Source of the DNA: an uncultured Mucilaginibacter sp. | GTDB lineage: Bacteria; Bacteroidota; Bacteroidia; Sphingobacteriales; Sphingobacteriaceae | DNA length: 64,000 nucleotides | Assembly: GCF_913773635.1 (NCBI RefSeq) | Contig: NZ_CAJYGQ010000005.1 | Location: forward strand, 62,001 to 126,000 | Direction: 5' to 3' | Shown: positions 18,655 to 28,171 of the stretch, piece by piece | Numbering within the stretch: the stretch's first letter is position 1 | Layout of the letters: each line of letters opens with the position of its first letter | Notes under the pieces: model-generated | What the model saw: the letters and a program-made list of their open reading frames with translations, nothing else | Database searches by the model: none | What the model was told of the DNA's origin: nothing | Translations under genes and position numbers: made by a program

Positions 18655-18831
18655 AGAAGTAAATAATTAAATACTAAAAAAATTAGTAAATATTTTTAAT
18701 TGTTGCTTTTTATTTTAGTGCTTGTGAATATAGCATAATTAAGCTTGAATTGTTTGATGCTGATTGTTTATAAAGCGCTCAATTTACCGTGGCTAAATAT
18801 TTGCACAAGTATAAGCCTTACAAAACAACAC

Positions 18832-19641
18832 ATGCCATTTATGTCGCTTAAAAAAGGAGATTTTGTTCCGGCTATAGTTAAACGCATTATGAGGTACAGC
18901 GCCCGCTACGGCTGGCACGGTAACTATAAGAGCTGGCAGCAGGCGCTACAACAAACCACAGGCTATAATGCGCAAAGTGTGTTGCGGCGGGTTAGTGAAG
19001 CCGCGTTAAAAGTTAAAAATGGTGAGGCTAAGTATGAATGCGATGGTATAGCCCAGCAACAAGTGGAGATATTTTACCCCATTTTATCCTCATTGTTGTG
19101 GATAGCATCGCAAAATAATAATCAATTGAGCGTGGTAGATTATGGCGGTTCGCTAGGCACATCGTACAGGCAAAACCTACCCTTTCTTAAACATTTAAAT
19201 TTATTGCAGTGGCATTTGGTAGAGCAGGAAATGTTTGTTGATGAAGGTAAGCGCAATTTTGAAAATGAGCATCTGAAATTTTATTACTCGCTGGATGAAG
19301 TGCTTGTAAAAAGTGAGCCTCAGTTGTTGATGTTCAGCAGTTCATTACAATATATGGAAGCACCGTATAAGCTTTTAAATGAAGTTAAGCAAAGTAGTAT
19401 ACCTTATCTTATAATTGACCGTACTGCGTATATAGACCGACCAGAGGATCGCTTAACCATACAAAAAGTGCCACCAGCGTTTTATGATGCTTCATACCCG
19501 TGCTGGTTTTTCAGCCAGCAAAAAATGAATGACTTTTTAAAAGATACTTTTGAAGAAGTGTTTAGTTTTGAATCGGGGCAAAAGGTAGCACTGGGGCTAA
19601 ACGAACTTAATTATACCGGCAAGTTGTGGAAGCGTAAATAG
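18832..19641 (+). CDS. Putative methyltransferase, TIGR04325 family
   Basis: Probable SAM-dependent methyltransferase found often near surface-polysaccharide genes. From the ATG at 18832 it has about 269 residues. Upstream TTG and ATG starts (from 18745) would add a stretch unlike the family. Family landmarks are YKSWQQAL, then YECDG, the SAM-type glycine loop VVDYGGSLGTSY, WHLVEQEMFVDEG and a late SSSLQYME. A near-match to the -7 box lies at 18796-18803, consistent with the 18832 start. It is divergent from recA and has no polysaccharide genes beside it here, so its substrate remains open. Confidence 0.82.
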   Translation: MPFMSLKKGDFVPAIVKRIMRYSARYGWHGNYKSWQQALQQTTGYNAQSVLRRVSEAALKVKNGEAKYECDGIAQQQVEIFYPILSSLLWIASQNNNQLSVVDYGGSLGTSYRQNLPFLKHLNLLQWHLVEQEMFVDEGKRNFENEHLKFYYSLDEVLVKSEPQLLMFSSSLQYMEAPYKLLNEVKQSSIPYLIIDRTAYIDRPEDRLTIQKVPPAFYDASYPCWFFSQQKMNDFLKDTFEEVFSFESGQKVALGLNELNYTGKLWKRK

Positions 19642-19735
19642 CTTAATTATGGTAATTGTTAAAAATAGTTAAAGGATTAAAACAGAATGTAGCTAAGTGC
19701 TAATTTGGTTGTGAAATACTTCATCATTTAGCCTT

Positions 19736-20212
19736 ATGCCAAATTACGGTTCATTTAATCCAAACCTTGTTTTTAACAAGAAACTCATTTGTGAATATAC
19801 GTTAGGGGCAGCTTTGACTGCATCTATGCTGCTAGGCTTAAGTGCCTTTAAAATGCCAAATAAAAGACTTATCAAACATTTTAGTTTGGGCAAATACGAC
19901 TATAGTTTATACCAAGAAGATTACTACGTTCATGATGGAAATGTAGATGGGGCTTTTTTTGTAGTTTACCGTGCCGGTCAAACGAGAAGTTTGTGCAGCG
20001 CCTGGATGAAAGCCAGCCGTAACAAAGTTTTGCTCACTAAAGGCACCCATACCATTAGCCGGGATGGAATTACATTTACAGAGGTTTACTTTGATCACCA
20101 CAGACGTTTAGACTCAATGACGAAAGCTTTTACTGCCGATGACATGGGCAATTTGCACTTGCACGAGGTGAAGGAATATCATGATGGGCAAGTAAAGAAA
20201 ACGTTTTATTGA
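19736..20212 (+). CDS. Hypothetical protein with one N-terminal hydrophobic segment
   Basis: I do not recognise a family. The 158-residue protein has a hydrophobic stretch at about 22-40 (TLGAALTASMLLGLSAF) that could be a membrane anchor or late signal. After it comes a strand-rich domain with repeated Tyr and His (KYDYSLYQEDYYVHDG, FDHHRR). Cysteines are few. It lies 94 bases behind the methyltransferase gene on the same strand and could be co-transcribed with it, but nothing else ties the two together. Confidence 0.6.
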   Translation: MPNYGSFNPNLVFNKKLICEYTLGAALTASMLLGLSAFKMPNKRLIKHFSLGKYDYSLYQEDYYVHDGNVDGAFFVVYRAGQTRSLCSAWMKASRNKVLLTKGTHTISRDGITFTEVYFDHHRRLDSMTKAFTADDMGNLHLHEVKEYHDGQVKKTFY

Positions 20213-20238
20213 ATAAATATCGAAGTTTAGTTTGCTGC

Positions 20239-21966
20239 CTACTGCTCCTTGAAACCATACCATTTATATTCATAGCCACCTAATGCTAAGGTCAGGCGTC
20301 CATCTTTTATCTGGACTTTTTCTGCAGAATTAATTGCATTTTCAGCAATTGGGGCGCTAGTGTCATTTCTGGTAATTTCAACTTTCTCCAAATGCCGTTT
20401 GCTGAAATTATGTACAACAATTGATTTGCGGCCCTCATAAGTATACTCAATGGCCAATACTTCATCTGTGCCTGTATCTAACACATTCCATGCGCCCAAG
20501 CCAATTTCCGGATGGGATTTACGGGCAGCAATTAGCTGCTTTATTTTGCTAAGCAAAGACTGTGAATTTTTTGATTGCAGATCAACGTTAACTGCCTGGT
20601 AACGATATTCACCCATATTAATCAAAGGTCGGTAGGGCTTATTCCCGCTGGTGAATCCTGCGTTAGCGCCAGACGACCATTGCATAGGTGTGCGTACCGA
20701 AAGCCGTTCCTGAAGCGTAAGATCATCGCCCATGCCGATTTCCTCGCCATATCTTATTACAGGCGTTCCGGGAAGCGAAAATAGCAGACTATAGCAAAGC
20801 TCAAGTTTTTTAGCATCATTAATCATGGGCGCCAGGCGTCGGCGTATACCACGGTCATAAAGCTGCATGCTCTTCTCGGGGCCAAACTTTTCATAAACTT
20901 TGTTCCGTTCTTTGCTGCTTAAGCGCCCAAGATCTATTTCATCATGGTTGCGCATAAAGTATGCCCATTGCGATTCGGCCGGCTTTTCATGTGTTTTTTG
21001 CAAAGCCTCTTTAAAGGTGCTTACATGTTCATCAGCCAGTGAATAAAAAAGGTATTGGTTGGCATAGAAGTTAAACATGAGTTGCAAACGACTGCCGTGC
21101 ACTCCAAAAAAGACTTTATTTTTATCAGGTGCTACGTTGGCTTCACCTAATAAAATGGCATCTGGATTTAGCTTTTTAACCGTAGCATTCAGGTTGCTAA
21201 GAATATTATACATAGGTTGGGCATCGTCACCCTCGGCAGGTTTATCAATAATAAAGGGTACGGCATCTAGCCTGAAACCATCAAGCCCCTGATTAAGCCA
21301 GTAAGTCAAAATCTTTTTTCCTTCGGCCTGCACCTCTTTGTTTTCAAAATTTAAATCGGGCTGAAAGTCATAGAACCGGTGAAAGTAATACCTTTTGGCT
21401 ACCTCATCATAAGTCCAGGTTTCGTTTTGCACGCCTGGGAAGGCCATGCCCTCGTCAAAGTTTTTTGGCTTTGCTTTTGACCATACATACCAATTAAAAT
21501 ATTTGGAGGTGCTATCTAATCGGGCCTTTTGGTACCATGGGTGGCTGTTTGAGGTGTGGTTAAGCACCACATCCATCACCACTTTAATACCGGCTTTGTG
21601 AGCCGCCTTAATAAATGAATCAAAATCTTCTTTAGTGCCTATTTTAGCATCGATGCCGTAGTAGTCCATAACATCGTATCCATCGTCACGATACGAGGTG
21701 GGTTGGAAAGGCGCCAGCCACACGGCATCAACGCCAAGAGATTTTAAGTAGGGAATTTTTTGGGTAAGTCCGTTAAAATCGCCTATTCCATCACCGTCAC
21801 TATCTTTAAATACACGTACCTCAACATTGTAAATGATGCTGTTCATGTACCAGCGATTAGCACTTACTGTTTGCTCTTTCTTTTCGCCATTGCTGCAGGC
21901 AGAAATAAGCGCCATGAGGCACATAATAGATAAGTTGACACAGTAGCGAACGTAATTTAAAACCAT
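20239..21966 (-). CDS. GH13 alpha-amylase/trehalose-synthase-like lipoprotein
   Basis: Alpha-glucan-active enzyme of glycoside hydrolase family 13, exported and lipid-anchored (lipobox ISAC, C24). GH13 regions are clear: region I VVMDVVLNHTS, region II DGFRLDAVPF with the Asp nucleophile, region III LGEANV with the acid/base Glu, and region IV MRNHDEIDL with His-Asp. A short C-terminal beta domain follows. The opening WYMNSIIYNVEVRVFKDSDG resembles trehalose synthase and alpha-glucosidase, but those are usually cytosolic. The lipoprotein signal favours a periplasmic maltodextrin or trehalose-type glucosidase. The start may lie a few codons downstream of 21966. Confidence 0.88.
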   Translation of the reverse strand: MVLNYVRYCVNLSIMCLMALISACSNGEKKEQTVSANRWYMNSIIYNVEVRVFKDSDGDGIGDFNGLTQKIPYLKSLGVDAVWLAPFQPTSYRDDGYDVMDYYGIDAKIGTKEDFDSFIKAAHKAGIKVVMDVVLNHTSNSHPWYQKARLDSTSKYFNWYVWSKAKPKNFDEGMAFPGVQNETWTYDEVAKRYYFHRFYDFQPDLNFENKEVQAEGKKILTYWLNQGLDGFRLDAVPFIIDKPAEGDDAQPMYNILSNLNATVKKLNPDAILLGEANVAPDKNKVFFGVHGSRLQLMFNFYANQYLFYSLADEHVSTFKEALQKTHEKPAESQWAYFMRNHDEIDLGRLSSKERNKVYEKFGPEKSMQLYDRGIRRRLAPMINDAKKLELCYSLLFSLPGTPVIRYGEEIGMGDDLTLQERLSVRTPMQWSSGANAGFTSGNKPYRPLINMGEYRYQAVNVDLQSKNSQSLLSKIKQLIAARKSHPEIGLGAWNVLDTGTDEVLAIEYTYEGRKSIVVHNFSKRHLEKVEITRNDTSAPIAENAINSAEKVQIKDGRLTLALGGYEYKWYGFKEQ

Positions 21967-22026
21967 AAGCGCTTATAAGTATGTATATACAATAAAGCGC
22001 ATACTTCATAATTGTTTATCTACCAA

Positions 22027-22057
22027 CAAAAAATCCCGGAACTGAGGCCCCGGGATT
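22027..22057 (-). terminator. Terminator after the phospho-sugar mutase gene
   Basis: AATCCCGG and CCGGGATT arms with a ten-base loop, followed on the minus strand by TTTTTTG. Confidence 0.85.
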
Positions 22058-22082
22058 CCGATATTTTAACAAGTAAAGAACG

Positions 22083-23819
22083 TTAAACGCCCAAATCTTG
22101 CATAATGGTTTTCAGCTTTTCATCGAGTTGCTTTTCAGTTTCGTGGAATGCCTCTTTGCTGGCCAGCTTGGTGTTCACGCTGCAGTAAAACTTAATTTTA
22201 GGTTCGGTACCAGATGGGCGTGCCGAAATTATACTACCATCTTCGGTGATAAACTGCAACACGTCAGATTTTGGTAAATCAATTGGTGTTACATTGTTTG
22301 AAGTAAGGTCGGTTTCTTTGCGCAGTTCGTAATCTTTCAACGCAATTACTTTAGAGCCACCTAATGTAGCAGGAGGATTAGTGCGGTACTGCTCCATCAT
22401 GGCCTTAATTTCTTCGGCGCCGGTTTTTCCTTTTTTGGTGATTGAAATAAGCGTTTCTTTATAGAAACCATATTTCAGATAAGTATCTACCAAAGCCTCA
22501 AACAGGCTGCTGCCCTTGTCTTTGTAAAATGCAGTCATTTCGGCAATAAATGCTGCCGACACCACGGCATCCTTATCACGCACAATGTCGCCAATTAAAT
22601 AACCGTAGCTTTCTTCACCACCACCAATAAAGGTTTTTTCACCTTCGAATTTGGTCATCAATTCGCCAATGTATTTAAAGCCTGTAAGGGTGTTGTAGCA
22701 TTCTACGCCTTTATCTTTAGCAATGGCATCAATAAGATATGAGGTTACAATGGTTTTAACAATGTACTCTTTACCGGTAAACTTGCCTTTCTCTTCCCAC
22801 GCCGATAGCAGGTAGTTGATTAGCTGGGTTGCAACCTGGTTACCGTTAAGTAAAACTACTTCGCCTTTGTCATTTTTAACTGCAATGCCCACACGGTCAG
22901 CATCAGGGTCGGTAGCCATAACCAGGTCGGCATCAATTTCTTTGGCTTTTTCCATAGCCAGGTTAAGGGCTTCTTTTTCTTCAGGGTTAGGGTAAACCAC
23001 GGTAGGGAAGTTGCCATCAGGAGTAGCCTGCGATTCAAGCACGGTTACGTTTTCAAAACCAAATTGCTCCAGTGCCTTAGGTACCAGGGTAACGCCGGTA
23101 CCGTGTAACGGTGAGTAAACTATTTTAAGATCTTTCTGACGTTTGATAGCCTCCGGCGATACAGAAAGAGCTGTAATTTTATCCAGATATAGCCGATCTA
23201 TTTCCTCACCAATTAACTCAATATTAGCTTCGTTGCGCGTAAACTTAACATCATCAACACTGCTTATGGCAGCTACTTCGTCCATTACGGCTTTATCATG
23301 AGGGGCAACAAACTGGCCGCCATCTTCACCGTAAGCTTTATAGCCATTGTATTCTTTTGGGTTGTGTGATGCCGTAAGCATAACACCGCTCTTACAACCT
23401 AAGTGGCGTACCGCAAATGAAAGCTCCGGCGTTGGGCGCAAAGCTTTAAAAAAGTATACATATATGTCATTAGCCGAAAACACATCGGCAGTAATGCCGG
23501 CAAGTACATCAGAGTTGTTACGGCTATCGTGTGCAATAGCTACTTTGATTTTTTCGCCCGGATAGGTTTTTTTAAGATAATTGGCCAGGCCTTGCGTAGC
23601 CGCGCCAATAGTGTATTTGTTAATGCGGTTTGAACCCGGACCCATTAAACCGCGAAGACCGCCCGTTCCGAATTCAAGATCTTTGTAAAATGAATCGGTA
23701 AGGTCGGTATAAGCTTTATCATCAATTAATTTTTGCACCTGTTGCTTAACATCGGCATCATAATTTCCCTTAAGCCAGGCGTTAGCCTTATCTAAAATGG
23801 CTGGATCTAATTCTTGCAT
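22083..23819 (-). CDS. Phospho-sugar mutase (phosphoglucomutase/phosphomannomutase, type PgcA)
   Basis: Interconverts hexose-1- and hexose-6-phosphates, feeding nucleotide-sugar and glucan metabolism; cytosolic. The 578 residues comprise the four alpha-D-phosphohexomutase domains: GTGGLRG (51-57), the phosphoserine loop TASHNP with S151, the metal-binding loop DPDADRVG near 308 and the sugar-binding GGEESYG near 398, then a C-terminal RPSGTEPKIK phosphate loop. The length fits the eukaryote-like PGM2/PgcA group rather than GlmM. It neighbours the GH13 gene on the same strand, but a terminator divides them. Confidence 0.93.
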   Translation of the reverse strand: MQELDPAILDKANAWLKGNYDADVKQQVQKLIDDKAYTDLTDSFYKDLEFGTGGLRGLMGPGSNRINKYTIGAATQGLANYLKKTYPGEKIKVAIAHDSRNNSDVLAGITADVFSANDIYVYFFKALRPTPELSFAVRHLGCKSGVMLTASHNPKEYNGYKAYGEDGGQFVAPHDKAVMDEVAAISSVDDVKFTRNEANIELIGEEIDRLYLDKITALSVSPEAIKRQKDLKIVYSPLHGTGVTLVPKALEQFGFENVTVLESQATPDGNFPTVVYPNPEEKEALNLAMEKAKEIDADLVMATDPDADRVGIAVKNDKGEVVLLNGNQVATQLINYLLSAWEEKGKFTGKEYIVKTIVTSYLIDAIAKDKGVECYNTLTGFKYIGELMTKFEGEKTFIGGGEESYGYLIGDIVRDKDAVVSAAFIAEMTAFYKDKGSSLFEALVDTYLKYGFYKETLISITKKGKTGAEEIKAMMEQYRTNPPATLGGSKVIALKDYELRKETDLTSNNVTPIDLPKSDVLQFITEDGSIISARPSGTEPKIKFYCSVNTKLASKEAFHETEKQLDEKLKTIMQDLGV

Positions 23820-23984
23820 ATGGATTGTGATTTGAAGTATTGTTGTACGTTCAAATATGGTAAAAAAACGGAGTTTTTATGTTTTACCCTGTTTGATAAT
23901 ACTAAATGTTGTAATGATACAAACAGCAGGTTAAATTGTGTGCATTAAATGATTAAAGTTTTATAAAGCGATAATAATGTCTTC

Positions 23985-24854
23985 TTATTTCAAATACCGG
24001 CTTACAGGCACCACCGTAAAAGCAGGATCATTTTCAAAAATTTTAGATAACACTGCTGCATGGCGTTGCCCCATTATAACTAATATGCGCTTGCCCTTTG
24101 TAGCCTGCTGCACACTTAAAATGTTGCTGAATATTTTAAGTTCCCGGTTGTAAAAGATGGAGATATATTCAGCCCCGATGTATCTCTTATCTACATGCGC
24201 GCTGTCAACTGAGGCATCAAGCTTACCAAAGGTACCATTGGTAACTCTTGCCGGATTAATAAACAATGTATGATAAGTGAGTGCATAAGTTTCGGGCGAG
24301 TTTATCTTAAGCAGGTATTGTTTTAAATTGATGACGTTATCTTTCAACTGCTTATCAACCGAACGCCCGAAATTTGAAAAGGCCGATAAACCTTCAGTAA
24401 AAAACTGTAAGCCTTCTCCTTCCTTAAGTAACCGTGTTGAAAGACCGTTATAATAATCAACACCAAATACCTGGTTAAGGCCCAAAGTTTTGGCAAGATT
24501 AAAGCCAAACTGGTAGGCTTCGGCCCGGCCATAATTGAGTTGAGCAAAGTTAAGCTTGCCGGCTCTAAATAGATTATACAAGCTGTCAACGGTGTGTTGC
24601 TCGGCAGGTTCGCGTTCAATTAAAACCAGGTCGGGCTTGTAAAGTGCCAGCTGGCGGTTTATTTCAGCAACATCTTTTTGACGATTAGGGCTGAACAAGT
24701 CAGTAGAAGGTGCTTGTTTGTAAAAAGCTTCCTGCCCAAAGTGGTTGCAACCCAAAAACATAATATTGGTTTTGGCATTAGTTGAAATGGCCTGACCTTT
24801 TACAACAGCCGTAATGGAGGTGCAAATGAGTATAGCTAAACGTAAAAGTTTCAT
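23985..24854 (-). CDS. DUF5694 family secreted protein
   Basis: Exported protein of about 289 residues from the ATG at 24854. A longer start at 24905 would place 17 unrelated residues before the signal peptide. The signal peptide is about 1-21. The mature domain has IMFLGCNHFGQEAF near its start, a LVLIERE strand with paired acidic residues, and VFGVDYYNG. These conserved His, Glu and Asp positions resemble TraB/erythromycin-esterase-like folds, in which acidic and His residues act in hydrolysis. That comparison is an inference; the family has no assigned function. Confidence 0.72.
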   Translation of the reverse strand: MKLLRLAILICTSITAVVKGQAISTNAKTNIMFLGCNHFGQEAFYKQAPSTDLFSPNRQKDVAEINRQLALYKPDLVLIEREPAEQHTVDSLYNLFRAGKLNFAQLNYGRAEAYQFGFNLAKTLGLNQVFGVDYYNGLSTRLLKEGEGLQFFTEGLSAFSNFGRSVDKQLKDNVINLKQYLLKINSPETYALTYHTLFINPARVTNGTFGKLDASVDSAHVDKRYIGAEYISIFYNRELKIFSNILSVQQATKGKRILVIMGQRHAAVLSKIFENDPAFTVVPVSRYLK

Positions 24855-24936
24855 TGTTGTATTTAAAAGGATAGAGCAATAATTACAAAGGTTGTTACAA
24901 ACCAAAATTGATTAAATTAATTGCATATTTAACGCA

Positions 24937-26571
24937 ATGTATACAAAAGTGCATAGAGTTTTATGGCTGTTATTTGTAGTATTCCTGGGGGCATGTAAAC
25001 CAGGAGATAATACCTCAAATAAAACCATATTTAATATTAACCTCGATCAGGGTCTTACCTCTATGGATCCGGCTTTTGCGCGCAATCAAAACGCATTATG
25101 GATAGACAACCAGCTTTATAACGGCTTGGTTCAAATTGATGATAGCCTGCATATAAAGCCATGTATAGCTAAAAAATGGGAGCTATCGCCCAATGGTTTG
25201 CTTTATACCTTTCACCTGCGTACAGATGTGTACTTTCATGATGATGCTCAGTTTGCAGCAGGCAAGGGTCGCCGCGCAACCGCTGCCGATTTTGTATACA
25301 GCTTCGGCAGGTTGATTGATCCGAAAGTAGCATCATCCGGTTCGTGGATTTTTAGTGATAAAGTAATTGGAAAGGAGTCATTTATTGCGCTTAATGATAC
25401 CACATTTCAAATAAAACTAAAGCAGCCGTTTCCGCCTATGTTGAGTTTACTTACCGCACAATATTGTTCGGTTGTTGCGCATGAGGTTGTTGAGCATTAC
25501 GGAAAAGACTTTCGCAGCCACCCGGTTGGAACAGGCCCTTTTAAATTTAAGTATTGGAAAGAAGGTGAGGTGCTGGCATTACTTAAAAATGAACGCTACT
25601 GGGAAAGAGGTGCACACGGCGAACACCTGCCGCATTTAGATGCTGTAAGGTCAACCTTTATAAGCGATAAGCAAACAGCCTTCATGGAGTTCATCAAGCA
25701 TAAGCTCGATTTTTTTAATGGTATTGATGGTAGTTATCGTGATGATATACTCACCAAAAGCGGACGTATTACCAGCAAATACCGCGGGCGCTTTAAAATG
25801 TATACAGCCCCTTTTTTAAATACAGAATATCTGGGTATATTAATAGATACCAGTATTAGCATTGTTAAGCAATCGCCGCTTAAGATGCTTAAGGTGCGGC
25901 AAGCTATAAATTATGGTATAAATAAAGCCCGCATGGTTAAGTACTTGCGTAATAGTACAGGTGCCCCCGGCTATGCAGGGTTTATTCCGCAAGGAATGCC
26001 CGGTTTTGATAGTACAGCAGTGCATGGATATCATTACCACCCCCAAAAGGCTAAGCGTTTACTGGCAGAAGCAGGTTTTGCTAACGGTAAAAACCTGCCC
26101 GAGGTAGTGTTGAGTACCACCACAAGCTATCGTGATTTAATAGAATACATTCAGGGCGAATTGCAGCAAATTGGTATACGTACCAGGGTTGAATTGGTGC
26201 AGGGTGCAAGCTTGCGCGAACTAATAGCAAAAAACGGGGTGAACTTTTTCCGTGCCTCCTGGATAGCCGATTACCCTGATGCTGAAAATTATCTTTCGGT
26301 TTTTTACGGCAAAAACAAAATTCCTTTTGGACCAAATTATACCGGCTTTCATAATAAACAGTTTGATGCTTTGTTTGAACAGGCATACAACGTTGCCGAT
26401 GACCGGCAACGCTTTAAGCTTTATCAACAAATGGATAAACTGGTAATGCAACAGGCTCCGGTAGTAATTCTTTATTATGATAAGCTGGTAAACTTATATC
26501 AAAATAACATTACCGGGTATCATGTTAACGCGCAAAACCTACTGGTTTTAAAGGATGTGAAGAAGAGATAG
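24937..26571 (+). CDS. Peptide-type ABC substrate-binding lipoprotein (SBP family 5)
   Basis: Solute-binding protein of the OppA/DppA family, 544 residues, anchored through lipobox FLGAC (C20). Features are LTSMDPAFARN at the start of the mature domain, the family strand LYTFHLRTDVYFHDD, and later HPVGTGPFKFKYWKEGE, all diagnostic of SBP_bac_5. No ABC permease or ATPase gene is adjacent. Instead, a YfcC-type carrier follows 58 bases later on the same strand. The pair may serve peptide or amino-acid uptake. Single SBP genes without a transporter are seen in Bacteroidota, so this could also be a sensing or scavenging protein. Confidence 0.88.
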   Translation: MYTKVHRVLWLLFVVFLGACKPGDNTSNKTIFNINLDQGLTSMDPAFARNQNALWIDNQLYNGLVQIDDSLHIKPCIAKKWELSPNGLLYTFHLRTDVYFHDDAQFAAGKGRRATAADFVYSFGRLIDPKVASSGSWIFSDKVIGKESFIALNDTTFQIKLKQPFPPMLSLLTAQYCSVVAHEVVEHYGKDFRSHPVGTGPFKFKYWKEGEVLALLKNERYWERGAHGEHLPHLDAVRSTFISDKQTAFMEFIKHKLDFFNGIDGSYRDDILTKSGRITSKYRGRFKMYTAPFLNTEYLGILIDTSISIVKQSPLKMLKVRQAINYGINKARMVKYLRNSTGAPGYAGFIPQGMPGFDSTAVHGYHYHPQKAKRLLAEAGFANGKNLPEVVLSTTTSYRDLIEYIQGELQQIGIRTRVELVQGASLRELIAKNGVNFFRASWIADYPDAENYLSVFYGKNKIPFGPNYTGFHNKQFDALFEQAYNVADDRQRFKLYQQMDKLVMQQAPVVILYYDKLVNLYQNNITGYHVNAQNLLVLKDVKKR

Positions 26572-26629
26572 ATTGAGCTTTTAAAATGTTATACATTTCA
26601 ACTGTACTCAAATAACTTTAACAATTATA

Positions 26630-28120
26630 ATGGCATCTCTAAAAAAAATACCTCACCCTTTAGCTATTTTAATGGCGGTGGTTGTGCTAGCTGCTATTGC
26701 TACATGGCTTGTGCCTGCAGGCAAATTTGACACGCTTAGCTATACCGACAAATCTTTTACACTAACCAACAGTAACAAAGCAATTGCGTTGCCTGCTACA
26801 CAAAAAACGTTAGATAGCCTGCACATAAGCGCACCACTGAGTGCTTTTGAGCAGGGCACTATACGTAAGCCGGTGTCAGTGCCCGGCACTTATCACAAAC
26901 TTCCGCAAAATGGCAGAGGTTTGCTGAGTATTGTGCAAGCGCCTATACAGGGTATTTATGATACCATTGACATTATTTTGTTCATACTCCTTATTGGCGG
27001 ATTTATAGAAGTGTTTAATGCAACAGGAGCGTTAGAAGCCGGCTTAAAGTCATTGTCTGTTAAAATGAAAGGGCGCGAAGGGTGGCTTATTATCATACTA
27101 ACTTTTTTGCTTGCTTTTGGCGGGGCCTCGTTTGGTATGGCTGAGGAAGGCTTTGCCTTTTATCCCGTATTGGTTCCATTGTTTCTGGCGGCAGGTTATG
27201 ATTTATTGGTGCCGGTGGCTGTTATTTTTGGGGGTACGCAGTTGGGTACACTCTCTTCGTTTTCTAATCCTTTTTCAACTATAATAGCATCAAATGCTTG
27301 CGGTATAAGTTGGACTGACGGCATTAGCGGAAGGCTTGCTATGTTTGTGCTGTCGGGCGGCATTTACATCTTTTACCTTTTGAGATATGCTCATAAAATT
27401 AAGGCAAACCCTGCTGCTTCACTGGTATTAAAAATTGATGGTGTGGTTAACAGCCCATTCCCGCAGCTAAATGTATCACGCAGTGAAAGTAAGCTTCAAG
27501 GAAAAAATATTCTTTTGTTGGTGGTTTTCTTTTTTGCCTTTGCCATCATGATAACCGGAGTTATAAAGCTGGGTTGGTGGCTGCCTGAAATGACGGCAGT
27601 TTTTTTGGTGGCTTCCTTAGTTATAGGAGTTATACAGCGTATGGCGCAGGAAGATTTTATTAAAACCTTTATAAAGGGGGCGGAGGCTTTACTGGGCGTA
27701 GCGTTTATTATAGGTACCGCACGCGGGGTAACCGCTATTTTAGAAAGCGGGCATATAAGTGATACCATTGTTTACGAAGCATCGCGCCTGATAAGTGGTA
27801 TGCCATCAGGCGTGTTTATTGTTTTGCTACTGCTCATGTTCTGTGTGTTTACCTTGTTTATTGCCAGTACATCGGGTATGGCGGTAGTAACCATGCCTAT
27901 AATCGGAGCGTTGGCAACGGCGGCCCATATACCCGGGCGTGATATCGTAAACAGTTACCTTTTTGGTATGGGAATAATGGGTTTTTTAACACCAACCGGC
28001 TTATTACTTCCCTCCCTTGCACTGGTGGGAGTAGGGGTAAAAACATGGGTTAAATTCATATGGCCTGTACTTGCCATTTTAATGCTGGTGTGTATAGCTT
28101 ATCTCATTGTTGGTGTGTAG
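26630..28120 (+). CDS. YfcC family membrane carrier
   Basis: Inner-membrane secondary transporter of 496 residues with about 11-12 predicted helices. The first (PHPLAILMAVVVLAAIATWLVP, shown in part) ends in the family motif VPAGKF. The YfcC/C4-dicarboxylate carrier features are the GGFIEVFNATGALEAG loop, FGMAEEGFAFYPVLV, and the late glycine-rich FLTPTGLLLPSLAL re-entrant segment. A soluble insert near 45-95 replaces the usual short loop. The family is associated with di-/tripeptide, arginine/ornithine or dicarboxylate traffic, but the substrate is unproven. It probably shares a transcript with the preceding binding protein. Confidence 0.82.
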   Translation: MASLKKIPHPLAILMAVVVLAAIATWLVPAGKFDTLSYTDKSFTLTNSNKAIALPATQKTLDSLHISAPLSAFEQGTIRKPVSVPGTYHKLPQNGRGLLSIVQAPIQGIYDTIDIILFILLIGGFIEVFNATGALEAGLKSLSVKMKGREGWLIIILTFLLAFGGASFGMAEEGFAFYPVLVPLFLAAGYDLLVPVAVIFGGTQLGTLSSFSNPFSTIIASNACGISWTDGISGRLAMFVLSGGIYIFYLLRYAHKIKANPAASLVLKIDGVVNSPFPQLNVSRSESKLQGKNILLLVVFFFAFAIMITGVIKLGWWLPEMTAVFLVASLVIGVIQRMAQEDFIKTFIKGAEALLGVAFIIGTARGVTAILESGHISDTIVYEASRLISGMPSGVFIVLLLLMFCVFTLFIASTSGMAVVTMPIIGALATAAHIPGRDIVNSYLFGMGIMGFLTPTGLLLPSLALVGVGVKTWVKFIWPVLAILMLVCIAYLIVGV

Positions 28121-28171
28121 TTACTTGCCAATTAGCAGGCCAACAAGTGTGCAACAATTTAAAAGCAAATT

